A stretch of DNA of 64,000 bases, from the NCBI RefSeq assembly GCF_964199755.1, contig NC_133914.1, forward strand, positions 4,579,368 to 4,643,367, in the 5' to 3' direction. The stretch is from Larus michahellis (Eukaryota; Chordata; Aves; Charadriiformes; Laridae). The position numbers and the translations under genes were made by a program. The notes beneath the pieces were generated by a model that saw only the letters and a list, made by a program, of their open reading frames with translations, searched no databases and was not told the origin of the DNA. Positions within the stretch are counted from its first letter, which is position 1, and each line of letters begins with the position of its first letter. This document shows, piece after piece, positions 59,018 through 64,000 of the stretch.

Positions 59018-62000
59018 TCTATCTCTATCTCTCCTTTCCCTGAAACGGCACTCCGCACAGTTTCTTGGCCATCTGGGACCTCCGAGAGCCCCCTTCCCTC
59101 AATCTGGTCTGGTGCTTTGGGTCTGATAAGGAGAGGAGAAAGCGGTGAAGGTCACCGGCTGCGGCTCCAGGCTGAGCCCGGGGAGCCGGGACTGAGGGTT
59201 TGTTTTTTTTTTTTTTTCCTTTTTTCCTTTTCCCTGCGAGGGGGGCGGCGGGGAGGGGGAAAAAAGCTGCCGGGAGCAGCAGCCAAGCACTGCGGGCGAG
59301 GACACCGGGAGAATGTTTAACCAGGAGCACGGCGGCCTGCCCAAACTCGCCGTGTGCGGGGAAGGAGCGAGCCCGCCCCGAGAGAACGGCTCCCAGGATG
59401 GGAGAAACGGGCCGCCGCGGCTCCGCGGCTCCGCACGGACAGGGATCGGGCTGAAATGGAAAGACGGGGAGGACCCCAGCTGCCAACATTTCGCTTTTGG
59501 CTTTGTGAAATGCTTGAGGTTCGCCCGCCGGGCCGTTCAACCCAGCCTTACGCGGGGGGTGGGGGGGGGGAAAGGGGAGGAAGGAGTAAGTTAACATCAA
59601 ATGACAAAGATGGCAGGGGAATCCGGCACAGACCCTCGGTCCACGCTGGGCAGCGGCTCTGAAGCTTCAGCACAGCTGCTCTGTCTTGCAAAGGTTGTTT
59701 TTGGCACCTCTCCTCTTCCCCTACTGGTTTAGAGAAATATTAAGCCTACTTGGTGGCCCAGCGCTCTGCGATTTTGCAACAATACTCAAAAGACGGTCGC
59801 TTTACGCCAGTCGTTTCTCAGGGATCTCCGCGCTGAGCTCATCTAAAAGGAGATTTTTAAGAAAAACGACGCAACCAAACCTTCCCTACCTGTCCCGCAA
59901 CCCTTCTGTTTAGGATCCAGCAGTTTCGATTCTCACCTCGGCACGGGAGTTGGAAAGCAGAGGGTGGTTCCAGCAGGCTTGCAGGGACAAAGCAGCGTCC
60001 CTACCGCTTGCCAGGAGGGCCCGGCGAGCAGGCGAGGCAGCCGGAGGAGCCGACTCCACCCGCGGCCATGCCGCATCGCCCACACAAGCATCCCTTGTGC
60101 AACAGGCGGCGCGTGGGGCAAGGCTGTCCCCAACGCCCCGAGGCAGGGCCCTGCCTGACAGACCATCCATCTGGGGCGCGGAGAATATGGCACTTTTCTG
60201 TATTTCACCCGACAGGAATACACGGCTCCCCTTTTCCCCCAGCAGGGGCCAAGTCTCGTTAAGGCAATTTAAAATTAACCCAGGTTTGGCATTTGCGAGC
60301 TCCTCGTTTCCCTGTGTGATAATGCTGTCAGGCCGGGTTAGCTTAAAGGTCCGTTTTCCCCGGGAACCTGTCTCCGAGAGAAGCCAGAGGAGGATGCTTA
60401 CAGAAAGAGCAGAAAAACAAGAGGCAGTCCTTCTCCTCTAACCCCCCCTCACCCAGCTCGCAGCAACAATCACTTTGCATTTCCAAGTCCCTCCACTGCA
60501 CGATGGCTCTCGCTGGCACTCGAGGGGTTCGTTCCCTCTTCCAGAACCTGGAATTAGCGCTGCTCAGATGTTCCCGGCCCATCGGGATGCCTCACCGTCT
60601 ACGCCCTTCGCATCCTGCCTAGCAGCCGATTTGCAGACAAAAATCTGATGGTGCAGCAGCCCGGTAAATCTCTCCCGATTGTGCTCAGGGTCGCGCTGGA
60701 TCTCGGCTTGATCCGTACCCCAGAAAAGCCCGTCCTCCAAGCCCTTATCTGCTCTGTCAAAGATTAAAAATGCGCAAGCACACACCACACACACACACCC
60801 CAAATCGGTAAGAACTCAATGGCACAAACCGAAGCCATCAATCAAACCCTGAGATGGATTTTCAGCAACGTGGCAGCCTTGGGCTGGGCCTGGCGTTCCA
60901 GGTATCAGCAACAGCACGAACGGAGGCAAGGCAGGGAAGGAAGAACAGGCACAGGCTGGCAAAATACTTTACAATAGGAAAGGCAAAGAGGTTGGAGAGT
61001 TGGTCTTAATGGGACACGAAGCCGGTCCCACCCCACGACAGCTGGACCCACGATCTCCAAAAAGCTTTGGAATCGTTTTCTTGCGTGACCCCAAGAGAGT
61101 CACGTCCAAATTAAAATACAGGTTCGTAGCATTGGGGGGTATTTGCTTCTGGATTTCCAAGATACACTTATATTCTATGTAAGGTAATATAAAACAGCCA
61201 TAAAACCTAAGTCAGCTAGTTCAAGTTTGCCATTTTCTCCCCCTGCCAGTACTGTATCTGTAGTGAGCGGCCTGGGAACTCCTAGGGTTAGTGAGGAGAA
61301 GAAACGTTTCCTTAAAATTAACTAATGAATTATAATAATAAAATTAGGGGAAACAACGTAGGTTAGGTCTGATGTAGCTGACGGGCTACTCCGTTCACAC
61401 ACTAGATGTTTTTAGGCACGCAAACTCCCCTCTTTCGGCGGAAGGGAGGAGGAAGCAAAGGTAATACCAGCGTTTTCTGCTGCTCAAGTCCCCGTGGAAA
61501 AAGTATGGTCACCCCGCCAGAAAAAGCGCCTCTCCAAACTGACCATGGCATCGTCCTGGACAGGCCAAAGATCACCAAAGTGCCTGGTGTTCAGAGAACC
61601 CTTCCCCACACACCATCTCCCCACTCTGGGCACTTTTTTTTTTTTTTTTTTTTTTTTAAAAAGCACATTCTCAGCGAATTGGAGAAATTGGCGCAGCGGA
61701 GTTTCACCGCTGCCCAGGCAGCTGGGTCTCAGCGGGGCAGCGGCTCTGCTCTCCCAAGAGCGGGAAGCCCCAATAACATTCTGCCCCGGTTTTGCATCCC
61801 TTTGGGCAAATCTCCTTCGGCAGACCAGGCGAAAAAAAGTCCGGGAGATTTGAGGAAGGTAAAAGGCAGCTTTTTCAGATAAAATTAAAAAAAGTCCCTC
61901 CTCACATTGCACCCAACGCATTCCCACAGCCCTAGAGCCAGGAAGCGCACCCCACGCAGGGTAGGTCTGGAAATAATACTAGGGGGTCAGAGGGGAAAGA

Positions 62001-62553
62001 ATTGTGCACTATTGCCAAAAACCGATTATTTGACAGTGGGATGCAGCAGAGAACAGACATTTAAAGCCCATTTTCTTGCAGCACTGCCAGTATTCACTGG
62101 AAAGGAAGAGCCATCAGATCAACTGTCTGCTGTTGCAATGAGAAAACTAGCTGAAAATGTCCTTCATCTAAAAGGCCACGCGGCCGCAACAGGATCATCC
62201 ATCTTTACTTTAAAAATCCCTCAGGATGGAGGCTTTATATGTGCTCTGCCTGGTGGCATCAAGAATCTGGAGGTTTAGCTCTCTTTTAAATAAGCAACCG
62301 TTACACCCCCTCCAGCTAAATCCCGACACCGCATCCTCAGTGTCCGTGAGGAGACCTTTTGGAGAGGCAGAGCACGAAGTCCTGCCAAAGCCGGAGGGGG
62401 AGGGAGAGGGGAGATATGCTGCTGGTTGTCTGAAAACCCTTGGCACATCTTTGGTTACGGGATGAAAAAGGAAGTGGTGGAAGATTTGGCCACCTGATTC
62501 TTTAAGATGATGTTAACCCAGGAGAGAAAGGGAGGAAGGGGACGGGACCATGG
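57952..62553 (-). other. WASF2 3' UTR (about 4.6 kb) with candidate poly(A) signal
   Basis: Downstream of the WASF2 stop on the minus strand there is no further coding sequence and the base composition becomes markedly more AT-rich than the rest of the window, as in the long 3' UTR of mammalian WASF2. The far end holds a GATAAA variant hexamer (minus strand, plus coordinates 57952-57957) after a T/A-rich stretch; no canonical AATAAA was found close to it, so the exact 3' end is uncertain. An (AT)n/(ATCT)n microsatellite lies at 58994-59031 and a T-run at 61632-61657. Confidence 0.5.
58990..59034. repeat. (AT)n/(ATCT)n microsatellite
   Basis: A-run followed by about eight AT dinucleotides and then ATCTATCTCTATCTCT, inside the presumed WASF2 3' UTR. 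Confidence 0.85.
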
Positions 62554-63699
62554 TTAATCCGACCATTCGTCCTCATCGAACTCCGAAGAGTCGTCCTCAG
62601 AGTCGCTGTACTCCACAGCGATGCGGCGCGACAGGATGGTTGCCACATCATTGCCCACAACGTCCCGCTTCTCCTGTTCCCGCTGCTCCTCCACCTTGCG
62701 GAGCTGGAAGCCTGTTGGGAAGAAGGCAACGGAGGGGATCATGCAAAGGCTTTGGTCACACTGAGATCTCCAAAGCAGCCATCCCTTTGACACAATCCTC
62801 CGAGCAAGGCAGCCTGTCCTCTGCCAGAGAGTATTGGACACGCTGTGGGATAACACTGGTGGTGAATGACAGCCAAGACAGGCTGGGTGGGCAGCAGGAA
62901 TGGGAAGCGGATCATTTCCCTGCTCCTCTGAGGGGTTAAACCACTCGCAAACTTGGACCACACCAAATCCAGCACTCCAAAGGCGCAGGTGGGGGCATAA
63001 AACCTAGCGAGGTTGTCATCAGGGTGGGCAGACAAGGAGGGACCGCAAGGGACAGGTCTCAAGTGGCGAGGCAGTCGCACCACTGCTCACGAGATGGCTC
63101 CCAAGTGCTCGCACTTGGATACCGTGGGGTTTTTTTCCAGCGGAAAAGGAGAAGGTTGGAATCGAAAGAAAACCTTACCTTGACGAATAGCTGAAAGCAG
63201 ATCACTCCTGGCATCGCTAACCGCAGGCAAGGATGACTTGGGCTTGGAGGAGGAGGTGTCTGAGGGTGGAGGAGGTGGCGGGGGACCATCCAGGCCACTG
63301 GAAGACAGAGGCGGTGGGCCAGGAGGCGGTGGTGGTGGAGGGGGAGGCGGCGCGCTCCCACTGCCCGGCTGCGGCAGCGGAGGTGGGAGCACGCTGGCAT
63401 ATTCGACTGCTGGAGGGGGTGGCGGCGGCGGCGGGGCAGCAAACTCGGGGTGAGGAGGGAAAGAAGGGGGCGAGGGTGGTGGTGGGGTTCCTGGGGATGG
63501 GAAGCCCATGGGAGGGGGTGGAGGGGGAGTGTTTCCCATCAGTGGTGGTGGTGGAGGTGGTGCCGGAGGGGGAGCAAAGCCCGGCCTGGCTGCTGAGGGG
63601 GATCCGATCGGAGGAGCTGGTGGCGGGTGACTCGGGCTAACCAGGCTGGATCGTTTGGTCCCTCCAGAACCAGAACCTCTTTGGTTGTCTACAGGATAG
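62554..63699 (-). CDS. WASF2: WASF2 (WAVE2), last two coding exons; gene continues beyond the window
   Basis: Two exons, 63699-63179 and 62711-62554, join in frame (donor after AIRQ, shared glycine) to about 225 C-terminal residues. The first is the proline-rich region that binds profilin and SH3 partners such as IRSp53: [16 protein letters not shown], then [20 protein letters not shown] and long Pro runs. It ends in the WH2/V motif ([14 protein letters not shown]), which binds G-actin. The last exon is the central and acidic region ([38 protein letters not shown], ending EFDEDEWSD), with the C-terminal tryptophan that contacts Arp2/3. The N-terminal WHD/SCAR domain exons lie to the right, outside the window. 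WAVE2 acts in the WAVE regulatory complex downstream of Rac to drive lamellipodial actin branching. It differs from human at the end only by conservative changes such as DDWSD to DEWSD. Confidence 0.96.
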
Positions 63700-64000
63700 C
63701 TGTTGCAAGAGAACGAGAGAGAGTGAGAGAAATAAAGCTATTAGCTGTGAGGCCACATTAGACTGTACAGTCTCAATGTTAACGCAAATCATGTGTGTTT
63801 GTTGCAGCCCAGACGAAAAAAAAAAAATAAAAATCTAAGTTCCAGCTTTAACTGGTGTTTCCATGAGAGCTCACTCCTCGGTTTTAGTTCCCTCGCAGTG
63901 TTTCTTTTGGCCTACACCACCAGAACAACGGAAAGCTTCTGGGGACTGGCAGAAACGCTATCACCCGCCCCATCTCCCGGGCTGACAAGAACATGAGCCA
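63700..64000 (-). other. WASF2 intron
   Basis: Acceptor (minus strand TTGCAACAG) lies at 63700-63708; the rest is intronic with a short A-run near 63818. No exon seen before the window edge. Confidence 0.8.

Overview
The window is vertebrate nuclear DNA, almost certainly from a bird. Six multi-exon or large single-exon protein genes can be read directly. Introns are short, GC content is very high with long G/C homopolymers, and minisatellites are dense, which fits an avian microchromosome. The one clear interspersed element is a truncated CR1 retroposon. The species cannot be named from the sequence. Family identifications and comparisons with human proteins and gene order are from memory, not from a search.

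Layout, left to right. 1-3,330: the 3' end of a plus-strand transcript with tandem poly(A) signals; WDTC1 would be expected here by synteny, but no coding sequence is visible. 4,003-9,513 (+): TMEM222, six exons, probable 3' UTR to about 12.8 kb. 12.8-20.2 kb: gene-poor GC-rich DNA with tandem repeats and one orphan poly(A) signal. 20,236-27,142 (+): SYTL1, 14 exons; introns 1, 3 and 6 are largely minisatellite and intron 9 holds the CR1 copy. 27,306-37,689 (-): MAP3K6 (ASK2), 28 exons, tail-to-tail with SYTL1, with a 1.1-kb minisatellite in intron 23 and a 42-bp array just upstream of its start codon. 38.6-43.1 kb: repeats and the probable CD164L2 3' UTR. 43,130-46,996 (-): CD164L2, five exons. 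47.36-48.42 kb: a CA/TGCA-rich array between divergently transcribed CD164L2 and GPR3. 50,343-51,329 (+): GPR3 in one coding exon, with a CRE-bearing promoter and a candidate upstream ORF. 52.3-57.9 kb: no gene recognised. 57,952-63,699 (-): the 3' end of WASF2, with a long AU-rich 3' UTR and the last two coding exons; the gene continues past the right edge.

The order TMEM222, SYTL1, MAP3K6, CD164L2, GPR3, WASF2, with the same relative orientations, matches human 1p36.11 as I recall it, except that FCN3, which lies between MAP3K6 and CD164L2 in human, is not seen. All five complete gene models close in frame across their splice sites. These genes are neighbours by ancestry and do not form a pathway: a small membrane protein, a Rab27 effector, a stress kinase, a sialomucin-like protein, a Gs-coupled receptor and an actin nucleation factor. 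The distinctive feature is the tandem-repeat load: nine different arrays make up about a fifth of the 14.9-48.4 kb interval, several beside promoters or filling introns. I found no undescribed gene system, CRISPR array, viral insertion or RNA gene that I could support.
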